Source of the DNA: an uncultured Aeriscardovia sp.
Lineage (GTDB): Bacteria; Actinomycetota; Actinomycetes; Actinomycetales; Bifidobacteriaceae
Assembly (NCBI GenBank): GCA_903789525.1
Contig: CAIFER010000001.1
Location: 310,001 to 374,000, forward strand
Length of the DNA stretch: 64,000 bases
Direction: 5' to 3'
Position numbers and translations under genes: made by a program. Below are positions 1-7,273 of this stretch, piece after piece; within the stretch, counting starts at the first letter, position 1; every line of letters starts with the position of its first letter. The notes under the pieces are model-generated. The model worked only from the letters and a program-made list of their open reading frames with translations, made no database searches and was not told where the DNA came from.

Positions 1-1
1 G

Positions 2-223
2 CCCACCATGTACACGCGAACTATTCACTCTGAAGAAGTACTGCAGCGCATTTATGAGAAGTTCGGAGATCAGGTTTTCCACACGGTTATTTCGCGATCC
101 ATCAAGCTGCCGGATGCGTCCGTAGCTGCTGCTCCTATCACTTTCTTCGCGCCAGAGCACAAGTGTGCTAAGGAATACCGTGAGGCAACAAGAGAGATCA
201 TCGCCCGTGGCATCGTCGCCTGA
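2..223 (+). CDS. ParA/Soj-family ATPase, C-terminal fragment
   Basis: This is the last 73 or so codons of a gene that begins outside the window, with the frame open to the left edge. The residues (SEEVLQRIYEKFGDQVFHTVI, then the ending AKEYREATREIIARG) match the C-terminal part of chromosomal ParA/Soj/MinD-type ATPases, although the Walker motifs lie upstream and cannot be seen. Its stop lies inside the start of scpA (17-bp overlap from the chosen GTG). This parA-scpA-scpB arrangement is typical of Actinobacteria and Firmicutes and places this ATPase in chromosome segregation. No parB is adjacent, so this is probably the ScpAB-linked ParA rather than the origin-linked ParAB system. Confidence 0.8.
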   Translation, partial: PTMYTRTIHSEEVLQRIYEKFGDQVFHTVISRSIKLPDASVAAAPITFFAPEHKCAKEYREATREIIARGIVA

Positions 224-980
224 TAGCAGTTTCCGCGTTTCTCTTGACGTCTATTCTGGGCCTTTTGACGTTCTTCTTGATCTGATCGCGAGTAAAAAGC
301 TTGAGTTGACCAAAGTGTCACTGGCGGCGGTCACTGACGAATTTATTGACTTTTTGTCGCGCTTGAGCAGTGAAAATCCTGCAGTCATTGCAGATAGGAG
401 CTCTGCTTTCTTGCGTGTCGCATCGATTCTGGTAGAAGCGAAAAGTGTGCGCTTACTGCCGGGAGGCGTCGACCCGGAAGATGAAGAGAGCATGCAAGCC
501 CTCGAGGAAAGTGATCTCCTCTTTGCGCATTTGCTGCAGTATAAAGCATTCAAGAAAGCTGCGCAGCAGCTCGCTCAGTTAATGGGTCAACAGGCTGGGT
601 TGCACGCTCATCATCCGCTTTTACCGTCTCGAGTTGTCACCCAGCTTTCGGATATTCGTGTGGGGTTGACCGCCCAGCAGTTGGCGGATTTAGCGCATCG
701 CGTGATCGAAAATGCTCCTGCACGCACAGTTGGTCTTCGGCAGCTTCACGTCCCATTGGCAGATGTGAAGAAAGAGACAGCGTGGGTTGCACGCCAGCTG
801 CAGCAGCGGCGAGGCGCAGTGACGACCTTTGATGCTTTGATTGCCCATGCAACAAGTCGCGCAGTGATTTGTGCTCGTTTCTGGGCACTCCTCGTTCTTT
901 TTAAGTCACACGATGTGAGTTTCCGTCAAGCCGATCCGTTTGCTCCGCTGGAATTAAAGTGGGTGGGGGACGATGAGTAA
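207..980 (+). CDS. scpA: Segregation and condensation protein A
   Basis: ScpA is the kleisin subunit that bridges SMC heads in the bacterial condensin complex. The N-terminus FRVSLDVYSGPFDVLLDLI is the family signature that contacts the SMC neck, and the C-terminal winged-helix part (TFDALIAHATSRAVICARFWALLVLFK) contacts the SMC head. I chose the GTG at 207 (AGAGAG about ten bases upstream) over the ATG at 165, because the longer form would add 14 unconserved residues and overlap parA by about 60 bp. At about 257 aa it has normal family length. It overlaps scpB by 8 bp, so the two are translationally coupled. Confidence 0.93.
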   Translation: MASSPDSSFRVSLDVYSGPFDVLLDLIASKKLELTKVSLAAVTDEFIDFLSRLSSENPAVIADRSSAFLRVASILVEAKSVRLLPGGVDPEDEESMQALEESDLLFAHLLQYKAFKKAAQQLAQLMGQQAGLHAHHPLLPSRVVTQLSDIRVGLTAQQLADLAHRVIENAPARTVGLRQLHVPLADVKKETAWVARQLQQRRGAVTTFDALIAHATSRAVICARFWALLVLFKSHDVSFRQADPFAPLELKWVGDDE

Positions 981-1659
981 AAATACGAATGATCACACAA
1001 TCTCTCCAGTCAATCCTGACATGTATCCGGGCGGACTTCGAGGGTGCTTAGAAGCGATCCTCATTTCAGCAGACCAGCCTGTGAGCACGAGTGAATTGGA
1101 AGCATTGCTCAACCGACCAGAAGAAGACATCAATCGTGAGTTAGAGGGCCTCCAGCAACACATCTCAGCCGATGGGAAAGCTGGGTGGCAGATCGTCCAT
1201 TCCGCTCGAGGATGGCGACTGGAGTCAACGCGTGCATACGATTCGCTCGTCGTCAATTTCCTGGGTCAGGGGAGCCGTAATGGTCACCTGTCTCGCGCCT
1301 GTCAAGAAGCACTCGCGATTATCGCGTATAAGCAGCCTCTCACTCGTGCTGACGTCTCCGAGATCCGTGGTGTCTCGTCTGACGGTGTTATTCGCTCTTT
1401 AATCGTGCGCGGTCTCGTTGCTCAGAGCACTTCGTCAGATCAGTCGACAGCACGTCAGCTCGTGACGACCGATCTCTTTTTAGAGAAAATGGGCATCGCT
1501 TCACTTTCTGATCTGCCGCCGCTTGCTCCTTTCTTGCCTGATCAGGTGGATGTGCAGCAGACTGAAAATCAAGCACGGGCGCGCGTGCAAGAACAGCATC
1601 ACGATGAGTCTTCTGAGCTTGCTCACGTGACCCACGATGACGATGAGGATGATCAGTAG
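973..1659 (+). CDS. scpB: Segregation and condensation protein B
   Basis: ScpB is the kite-type partner that dimerises and binds the linker of ScpA in the SMC-ScpAB complex. Two winged-helix domains are visible: GCLEAILISADQPVSTSELEALLN near residues 24-47, and SRACQEALAIIAYKQPLTRADVSEIRGVSSDGVIRSLIVRGLV at about 103-146. The rest of the C-terminus is a poorly conserved acidic tail ending in DDDEDDQ. The ATG sits in the 3' end of scpA behind a GTGGGGGA Shine-Dalgarno. No separate promoter is needed. Confidence 0.93.
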   Translation: MSKNTNDHTISPVNPDMYPGGLRGCLEAILISADQPVSTSELEALLNRPEEDINRELEGLQQHISADGKAGWQIVHSARGWRLESTRAYDSLVVNFLGQGSRNGHLSRACQEALAIIAYKQPLTRADVSEIRGVSSDGVIRSLIVRGLVAQSTSSDQSTARQLVTTDLFLEKMGIASLSDLPPLAPFLPDQVDVQQTENQARARVQEQHHDESSELAHVTHDDDEDDQ

Positions 1660-1743
1660 CGTTCAATAACGTTCAATCGCGTCGATATTCGTCTTCTCAC
1701 GTCATTAAAATCACCATTTGTTATGTTCTGGGTTGAAGCTGTC

Positions 1744-1757
1744 TGATCAGCTGATCA
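1744..1757. promoter_or_regulatory. 14-bp perfect palindrome upstream of typA
   Basis: TGATCAGCTGATCA is its own reverse complement and lies about 50 bases ahead of the typA ATG. It could be a dimeric regulator site or chance. I could not match it to a known actinobacterial operator, and no strong -10/-35 pair is evident around it. Confidence 0.3.
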
Positions 1758-1806
1758 TTTCTCGCCCAGTGAGTCGTATTCAGAATCTGAAAAAGAGGTT
1801 CACTCT

Positions 1807-3759
1807 ATGGCAGTTCGCTCCGATATCCGCAACGTCGCCATCGTCGCGCATGTCGATCATGGTAAGACCACGTTGGTGAATGCGATGCTTGAACAATCGC
1901 ATGTCTTCTCTCCGCGTGAGAAGGTTCCAGACCGCGTGATGGATTCGGGCGCAATCGAACGCGAAAAGGGCATCACAATTCTTGCCAAGAACACTGCAGT
2001 CACGTATAAGGGTCCGCTGGCTGCGAAGTACGGTGCTCCGAATGGCATGACAATTAACGTTGTTGATACGCCAGGGCACGCTGATTTCGGCGGCGAAGTC
2101 GAGCGCGGTATTTCCATGGTGGATGGCGTTGTACTCCTCGTTGATGCATCAGAGGGCCCGCTCCCGCAGACTCGCTTTGTGTTGCGTAAGGCACTGGAAG
2201 CGAAGTTGCCGATTATTCTCGTCATCAATAAGACAGATCGTCCGGATTCCCGCATCCAGGAAGTGGTCGGCGCTACAAATGATTTGATCTTGGGCTTGGC
2301 TCAGGATGTGATGGACGAGGGCATTGACGTCAACTTGGATAAGCTCGTTGACATGCCGACGCTGTATGCCTCAGCAAAGGCTGGTCGATGCGATACTGTC
2401 CGTCCAAAGGATGGCGAGCTTCCAGCTAACAAGGATCTGGAGCCGCTTTTCGAGTCCATCATCAAGAACATTCCAGCTCCAACATATGATCCGAAGATGC
2501 CGCTGCAAGCACACGTAGCAAACCTGGATTCTTCAGACTTCCTCGGTCGTCTTGCACTCATCCGCGTGTACAACGGCACAATTAAGTCAGGTCAGACGTA
2601 TGGTCTGTCACGTGTCAACGGCTCGATCGAAAACTTCAAAGTCACGGAACTGCTAAGGACGGAAGGTCTCAAGCGCACTCCAACGCAAGAAGCAGGTCCT
2701 GGTGACATCGTTGCAATGGCGGGCGTTCAGGACATTATGATCGGTGAAACGGTTGTTGATCCGAACAATCCGAAGCCGTTGCCACTCATTCACGTTGATC
2801 CGCCTGCAATTTCTATGACATTTGGTGTCAACGATTCTCCGCTCGCTGGCACGGAAGGCAAGGATCACAAGCTGACCGCGCGTATGATCAAGGATCGCTT
2901 GGATCGTGAGCTCGTTGGCAATATTTCCATCAAGGTGCTTCCAACTGACCGTCCAGATGCATGGACCGTTGAAGGCCGTGGTGAGTTGGCGCTGTCTGTT
3001 CTTGCTGAAGAGATGCGCCGTGAGGGCTATGAGCTGACGGTTGGTCGTCCAAAGGTTGTTACGAAGACGATCGACGGCAAGTTGTGTGAGCCGATGGAAG
3101 AGGCAACGATCGACGTTCCACAGGAGTACATGGGTGCGGTCACGCAGCTCATGGCATCCCGTAAGGGCATCATGAAGTCGATGAAGAACCATGGGTCCGG
3201 CTGGGTCCGTCTCATCTTCACCGTCCCGTCTCGCGGCTTGCTCGGCTTCCGTACGCAACTCTTGTCTGCAACTCGCGGCACTGGTATTGAGAGCTCTATC
3301 TCGGCCGGATATGCGCCGTGGAAGGGCGCGATCGAGATGCGCCAGAACGGTTCAATGGTCTGCGATCGCAACGGTTCAGCCAGCCCATACGCTATGCAGA
3401 AGTTGCAGGCACGCGGCACGTTCTTCGTTGAACCACAGTCTCCGGTGTATGAAGGCCAGATCGTTGGTATCAATAACAAGCCGGGCGATTTGGACGTGAA
3501 CATCACGCTTGCCAAGCACATGACGAACATGCGTTCATCGACGGCAGATGTGCTGCAAACGCTGACTCCGCCGATCAAGATGAGTCTCGAGGAATCACTT
3601 GATTTCGCTGCTGACGATGAGTGCGTTGAGGTAACGCCTGAATCCATTCGCGTTCGCAAGATTATTCTTGATCGCGATCAGTGGTACAAGTGGAAGGCTC
3701 GCAACGCTCGTAAGGCACGTGCTGCTGAGGCACAGCAAGCTGCCGCAAAGAACAAGTAA
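1807..3759 (+). CDS. typA: Translational GTPase TypA/BipA
   Basis: TypA/BipA is a ribosome-binding GTPase of the EF-G family that helps 50S assembly and growth under stress. The G domain shows AHVDHGKTT (G1, about residues 14-22), DTPGHADFGGEVER (G3) and NKTD (G4, about 141). The EF-G-like domains follow, including VEGRGELALSVLAEEMRREGYE and the TypA-type RGLLGFRTQLLSATRGTG in the C-terminal domain. At 650 aa it has a slightly long Lys/Ala-rich tail (family about 610-640). The ATG is preceded by AAAGAGG with good spacing. It appears monocistronic, followed closely by a small membrane protein. Confidence 0.97.
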   Translation: MAVRSDIRNVAIVAHVDHGKTTLVNAMLEQSHVFSPREKVPDRVMDSGAIEREKGITILAKNTAVTYKGPLAAKYGAPNGMTINVVDTPGHADFGGEVERGISMVDGVVLLVDASEGPLPQTRFVLRKALEAKLPIILVINKTDRPDSRIQEVVGATNDLILGLAQDVMDEGIDVNLDKLVDMPTLYASAKAGRCDTVRPKDGELPANKDLEPLFESIIKNIPAPTYDPKMPLQAHVANLDSSDFLGRLALIRVYNGTIKSGQTYGLSRVNGSIENFKVTELLRTEGLKRTPTQEAGPGDIVAMAGVQDIMIGETVVDPNNPKPLPLIHVDPPAISMTFGVNDSPLAGTEGKDHKLTARMIKDRLDRELVGNISIKVLPTDRPDAWTVEGRGELALSVLAEEMRREGYELTVGRPKVVTKTIDGKLCEPMEEATIDVPQEYMGAVTQLMASRKGIMKSMKNHGSGWVRLIFTVPSRGLLGFRTQLLSATRGTGIESSISAGYAPWKGAIEMRQNGSMVCDRNGSASPYAMQKLQARGTFFVEPQSPVYEGQIVGINNKPGDLDVNITLAKHMTNMRSSTADVLQTLTPPIKMSLEESLDFAADDECVEVTPESIRVRKIILDRDQWYKWKARNARKARAAEAQQAAAKNK

Positions 3760-3790
3760 ATCAGCCTGCCAGGTGTAATAGGGCGACCAG

Positions 3791-4228
3791 ATGACAACGC
3801 ACAGTTCATACGATGTGAATTCATCCCACGGCTTCGTTTCCTCGAGAGGTCAGCGAGTGTGGGATGACGTCTGTATTTGTGTGGGCGGTCTTCTGGTCGC
3901 TCTTTTAGGTTCACTTCTGTATCGGTCGGGGTCAAGTAGCGGTATTCCGTGGGGATTGCTCGGCGCATTTTTCCTCACTTTTCTTTATGCGTGCATCTGC
4001 CGCAGAAAACGAGGTGCTCTAGGCGTTGCTCTCGGAATACTGGTCACATCGCTGATCGTATGGGCCGTGGCGACGCATCCTGGCCCGGGGCAAGATATTC
4101 TCATCCCGGGTTCTTCTCCAGCGTTTATGACATGGATGAGTAAAACGGTGTCGTACTGGTGGCTGATTGGCGTCTCTGTTGTTCAGCTCTTCGCGTTTTG
4201 CGTCCCGTCCTCGCGCTTGCGAAAGTAA
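3791..4228 (+). CDS. Small four-helix membrane protein, possibly DUF6113-like
   Basis: A 145-aa protein with four likely membrane helices, roughly residues 27-45, 52-68, 76-94 and 120-138. Between the last two is a loop with GPGQDILIPGSSPAF. That loop pattern is reminiscent of the actinobacterial DUF6113 family, but I cannot confirm the assignment. No catalytic motif is visible. It begins 31 bp after typA and may be co-transcribed with it. Its last 46 bp overlap the convergent gene on the minus strand. The function is unknown. Confidence 0.65.
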   Translation: MTTHSSYDVNSSHGFVSSRGQRVWDDVCICVGGLLVALLGSLLYRSGSSSGIPWGLLGAFFLTFLYACICRRKRGALGVALGILVTSLIVWAVATHPGPGQDILIPGSSPAFMTWMSKTVSYWWLIGVSVVQLFAFCVPSSRLRK

Positions 4229-4488
4229 GTACTGCGCTCCGGGACTGTTTTGAGAAATCGGATGTGAGTGGCCGGGATTCGTACCATTTCAGATGGCCGA
4301 CGACCGTCAGCGGAACTATCGCGGCGCAACACGAGTGTCACGTCGTTCATACGCGGATGAACAGACGATGTGGTCCACTTCACCACATGCCCCACGTAAT
4401 GATTAAAAAGTTGATGACCTGTGTGCGGATCAATCTCGGCAGTGACGCTGAGTGTGACCCGAGTTCCTGGTTGCGGTAAAGTGAGCAT
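4183..4488 (-). CDS. Conserved hypothetical protein, DUF6725-like
   Basis: This 101-aa minus-strand ORF fills the 300-bp space between the membrane protein and the Xer recombinase. Its sequence is protein-like: a beta-rich opening (MLTLPQPGTRVTLSVT), GHVVKWTTSSVHPRMNDVTLVLRRD, and then RRPSEMVRIPATHIRFLKTVPERST. It resembles a short bifidobacterial family I recall as DUF6725, found near typA/xer. No catalytic residues or membrane segments are seen. It overlaps the convergent upstream gene by 46 bp. An accidental ORF cannot be excluded, but no competing plus-strand gene is credible here. Confidence 0.6.
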   Translation of the reverse strand: MLTLPQPGTRVTLSVTAEIDPHTGHQLFNHYVGHVVKWTTSSVHPRMNDVTLVLRRDSSADGRRPSEMVRIPATHIRFLKTVPERSTYFRKREDGTQNAKS

Positions 4489-4529
4489 ACTTTTATTGTC
4501 GCATTGGCTATCTGCATGGGAAGGGAGAT

Positions 4530-5522
4530 ATGACTGTTACAGACGCTCAAATACGTACAGCTGATCCTGCTCCCTGGCACGATGCTGTAGAGCAGTATCG
4601 AACGTGGCTCAAGGTGAACCGTGGTTTATCAGCCAATACTGTGCACTCGTATTGCGATGATGTGGAAGAATGTCTCACCATCCTGTCTGTCTCGGGCGTT
4701 CACTCACTCTCACGCGTGACGTTGTCTGATATTCGCAGTTGGCTTGCACACGAGTCGCGATCCCTTGCGCGGTCGTCACTGGCACGCAAAACGGTTTCTG
4801 TTCGCTCGTTCTTCGCATGGGCGCACCGAGCGCATCTGATTGACAACGATCCAGCTGAGGGACTGGCAACGCCGAAGCAAGGGACGTTTTTACCCACTGT
4901 TTTAACGATCGACCAAGCTCGCACATTGCTTGACATGGCTGATCATGAGGCGCGACAAGCAGACGATCGAATCATTCAGGCATCACATGCAGATCAGTCC
5001 TCGACAGCCACCCGTCATGATGCTGAGGTGATCGGTGAAGCAGCCATTGCTGAGCTCCTGTACGCAACCGGAATGCGTGTAGGGGAACTGACGGGCATTG
5101 ATATTCACGATGTTGATCGCGACCGCCAATCGGTTCTCGTTCATGGCAAAGGGAACAAAGATCGCATTGTTCCGTTTGGTGATCCAGCAGCCCGGGCATT
5201 AGATCTGTGGGAGCAACAGGCGCGCCCGTTAGTGGCGGATGCGAAGTGCCCAGCTCTCTTTGTGGGAGAACGCGGGAAGCGCATTAATCAACGCGAAGTG
5301 CGTGCAGCCATCCATCATCTTGCTCGTCAAGCGAATGTCCCTGATATTTCACCACATGCACTTCGCCATTCAGCCGCTACCCACATGCTTGACGGGGGCG
5401 CTGATTTGCGTGAAGTACAAGAGTTGCTAGGCCATGCATCGCTCGTGACGACGCAACGATACACGCACGTGTCTATTGAACAAATGCGTGAAAAATATGC
5501 GCGAGCTTTTCCTCGAGCGTAA
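4530..5522 (+). CDS. xerC: Tyrosine recombinase XerC/XerD family
   Basis: This site-specific recombinase probably resolves chromosome dimers at dif together with FtsK, which is also encoded in this window. The N-terminal SAM-like core-binding domain covers about residues 15-105. The catalytic set is complete: R183 (TGMRVGEL), K207 (HGKGNKDR), H276 and R279 (HALRHSAATH), H302 (LGHAS) and Y311 (RYTHV). Between the domains lies a hydrophilic insertion of about 25 residues (around 138-165) absent from E. coli XerC/D. The ATG follows AAGGGAG. XerC versus XerD cannot be decided from sequence alone, and many actinobacteria carry only one or two such genes. Confidence 0.88.
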   Translation: MTVTDAQIRTADPAPWHDAVEQYRTWLKVNRGLSANTVHSYCDDVEECLTILSVSGVHSLSRVTLSDIRSWLAHESRSLARSSLARKTVSVRSFFAWAHRAHLIDNDPAEGLATPKQGTFLPTVLTIDQARTLLDMADHEARQADDRIIQASHADQSSTATRHDAEVIGEAAIAELLYATGMRVGELTGIDIHDVDRDRQSVLVHGKGNKDRIVPFGDPAARALDLWEQQARPLVADAKCPALFVGERGKRINQREVRAAIHHLARQANVPDISPHALRHSAATHMLDGGADLREVQELLGHASLVTTQRYTHVSIEQMREKYARAFPRA

Positions 5523-5620
5523 TTACGTGAGCTGAGCTGGTCGTCATCTCCCCGCGATCAACTACGATTTACAGAGGGGAATACGCAGATGCAAATCGCA
5601 CCGGGACAGAAAGGCACGAA

Positions 5621-6469
5621 ATGTCATTCTTCGGGTTCGGCCACGGCCGTCATCGTAATCATATGAACAACGCGAAGCATCAAGGTGAACATGCTCATGA
5701 GCACACGCGGATAGCGCACAAGATCGAGGTGGAAAACCTTCAAAAAGCTGAGAACCAAGCCCATCAGATCGCTGTTGCTTTGACCGGTTTTGATCGCTCG
5801 CACGGTCCGTGGGACGTTCATGATTCCGGAATTCCAGATCGTGCATACGCTGACCTGGGTGCTCTGAAGATCCCGGAGATCTCAGGCATGCAAGTTCGTC
5901 TTGGTGTCGATGAGAATTCTCAGCGTGTCATGAATGCCATTGTCACGATCGGTGATTCGAGTGTGCAGTTCACGGTTCTGGCAGCGTCTCGTAATCGGCC
6001 TATTTGGAATGAAGTGCGTTCGCGGATAGCTATTGGCAAGGCGCCGCACGTGGTGGACGGTCCATTTGGTCAAGAAGTGATGGTGGATATTCCGTTGCAA
6101 TCAGGGCGCCTTGTTCCAGTCCGTATCGTTGGCGTAGACGGTCCGCGTTGGATGGTGCGGGGGATCTTCTCCGGTGGTGCGGCTCAGAAGGATTCGCCGG
6201 ATTACAAGAAGATGAATGATTTGTTCCGCTCAGTTGTTGTTGATCGTGGGCAAGAACCAGTTGCACCAATGGATATCGTTCCGCTGACACTGCCTGAAAG
6301 CCTGCAGAAGGAAGAGGATCAGGAAGCGAACAATACGCAATCGGGTACTCAAACAGCTACAGACAAGGTTCCGTCCAGTAAACCGAATGGTCCGCTCGTC
6401 AAGGGTATGGATGCGAGCCAGACGCAGAACGTCCTCCAGCGAGGAGACCTCTTCTCGGAGGTGCGGTAA
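5621..6469 (+). CDS. DUF3710 domain-containing protein
   Basis: A 282-aa soluble protein. The central part (about residues 55-215) carries GPWDVHDSGIPDRAYADLGALKIPEISGMQVRLGVDE and the later RIVGVDGPRWMVRGIFSGGAA, which are hallmarks of the actinobacterial DUF3710 family. A His-rich N-terminus (GHGRHRNHMNN) and a low-complexity Glu/Gln/Thr tail flank it. The biochemical role is unknown. In mycobacteria this family sits between dut and a DUF3159 gene, and here the DUF3159 gene follows after 3 bp. The start is supported by AAAGG ahead of the ATG. Confidence 0.85.
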   Translation: MSFFGFGHGRHRNHMNNAKHQGEHAHEHTRIAHKIEVENLQKAENQAHQIAVALTGFDRSHGPWDVHDSGIPDRAYADLGALKIPEISGMQVRLGVDENSQRVMNAIVTIGDSSVQFTVLAASRNRPIWNEVRSRIAIGKAPHVVDGPFGQEVMVDIPLQSGRLVPVRIVGVDGPRWMVRGIFSGGAAQKDSPDYKKMNDLFRSVVVDRGQEPVAPMDIVPLTLPESLQKEEDQEANNTQSGTQTATDKVPSSKPNGPLVKGMDASQTQNVLQRGDLFSEVR

Positions 6470-6472
6470 GCC

Positions 6473-7240
6473 GTGCGCGCACAACCTGATCAGCACTCTT
6501 CGGCACCAACATCACACACATCAGGGATAGTCGATCAACTTTCCTCATCGCGTTTTTCTGTTTCGCGTGCTGTAGGAGGACCTCGTGGGGTTATCGAGTC
6601 ATTATTGCCCAGTCTCGTATTCCTCGTTGTCTTCACCATTTCGCGTCAGTTGATGGTGACGATCATTGCATGCGCTGTCGTGAGTGTTGCGTGTTTTGTG
6701 GCACGGCTCATTCAGCGGCAAAAAGTCACGTCAGTGCTGATCGGTTTTCTTCTTGCTGCTCTGTGTCTTCTGGCTGCAGGGTTGAGTAAGGACGCACGGA
6801 ATTTTTATGTTCCTGGCTTTTTCGTCAACGGTGCGTGGGCGTTTGTTCTGCTGCTTTCAGTTCTGATGGGATATCCTGCAGTTGGAGTTGTGTGTGAGCT
6901 GGCAGTAAGCCTTCCTGCCCGGCAGTGGAAGCCATTTCTTCGCGCGCATCGATCTTTCCGTCGTTCGTCTTACGGTGCAACGTGGCTGTGGATCATCCTT
7001 TTTGCTCTCCGGCTCGTCCTAGAAATCCCTCTGTGGGTAGTAGGTCAAGTTACATGGCTAGGAACTGTTCGTCTGGTAACGGGTATTCCGCTCTTTGTGA
7101 TCGTTGTGTGGGGAACGTGGCTCCTAGTGGGATCTGAGGTGTCTACTTTTATAGCTGCTCGGGCACAAGATCATCATCAGGACCACCATGATCGCGCAGG
7201 TCGTGATCACCCTGCGCCATCTGCATCTTTGTCGTCGTGA
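6473..7240 (+). CDS. DUF3159 domain-containing membrane protein
   Basis: A 255-aa integral membrane protein with about five to six hydrophobic segments. The N-terminal VGGPRGVIESLLPSLVFLVVFTISRQLM is the typical opening of the actinobacterial DUF3159 family, followed by NGAWAFVLLLSVLMGYP and the R-rich cytoplasmic loop before the last helices. It starts with GTG 3 bp after DUF3710, with GGAGG inside the upstream gene, so the pair is coupled. The His/Asp-rich C-terminus (DHHQDHHDRAGRDH) is unconserved. Function is unknown; the neighbouring TrmA-like gene is a conserved partner. Confidence 0.85.
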   Translation: MRAQPDQHSSAPTSHTSGIVDQLSSSRFSVSRAVGGPRGVIESLLPSLVFLVVFTISRQLMVTIIACAVVSVACFVARLIQRQKVTSVLIGFLLAALCLLAAGLSKDARNFYVPGFFVNGAWAFVLLLSVLMGYPAVGVVCELAVSLPARQWKPFLRAHRSFRRSSYGATWLWIILFALRLVLEIPLWVVGQVTWLGTVRLVTGIPLFVIVVWGTWLLVGSEVSTFIAARAQDHHQDHHDRAGRDHPAPSASLSS

Positions 7241-7273
7241 TTATTGTTCAGATTAGTTCTGAAAGGTTGTCTC

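Noticed and set aside
1660-1806. CGTTCAAT direct repeat after scpB considered as a regulatory repeat
   Set aside because: Two copies of eight bases close together can easily arise by chance and no further copy is seen.
3027-3659. 210-aa minus-strand ORF opposite typA
   Set aside because: Covers the highly conserved C-terminal TypA region; antisense shadow.
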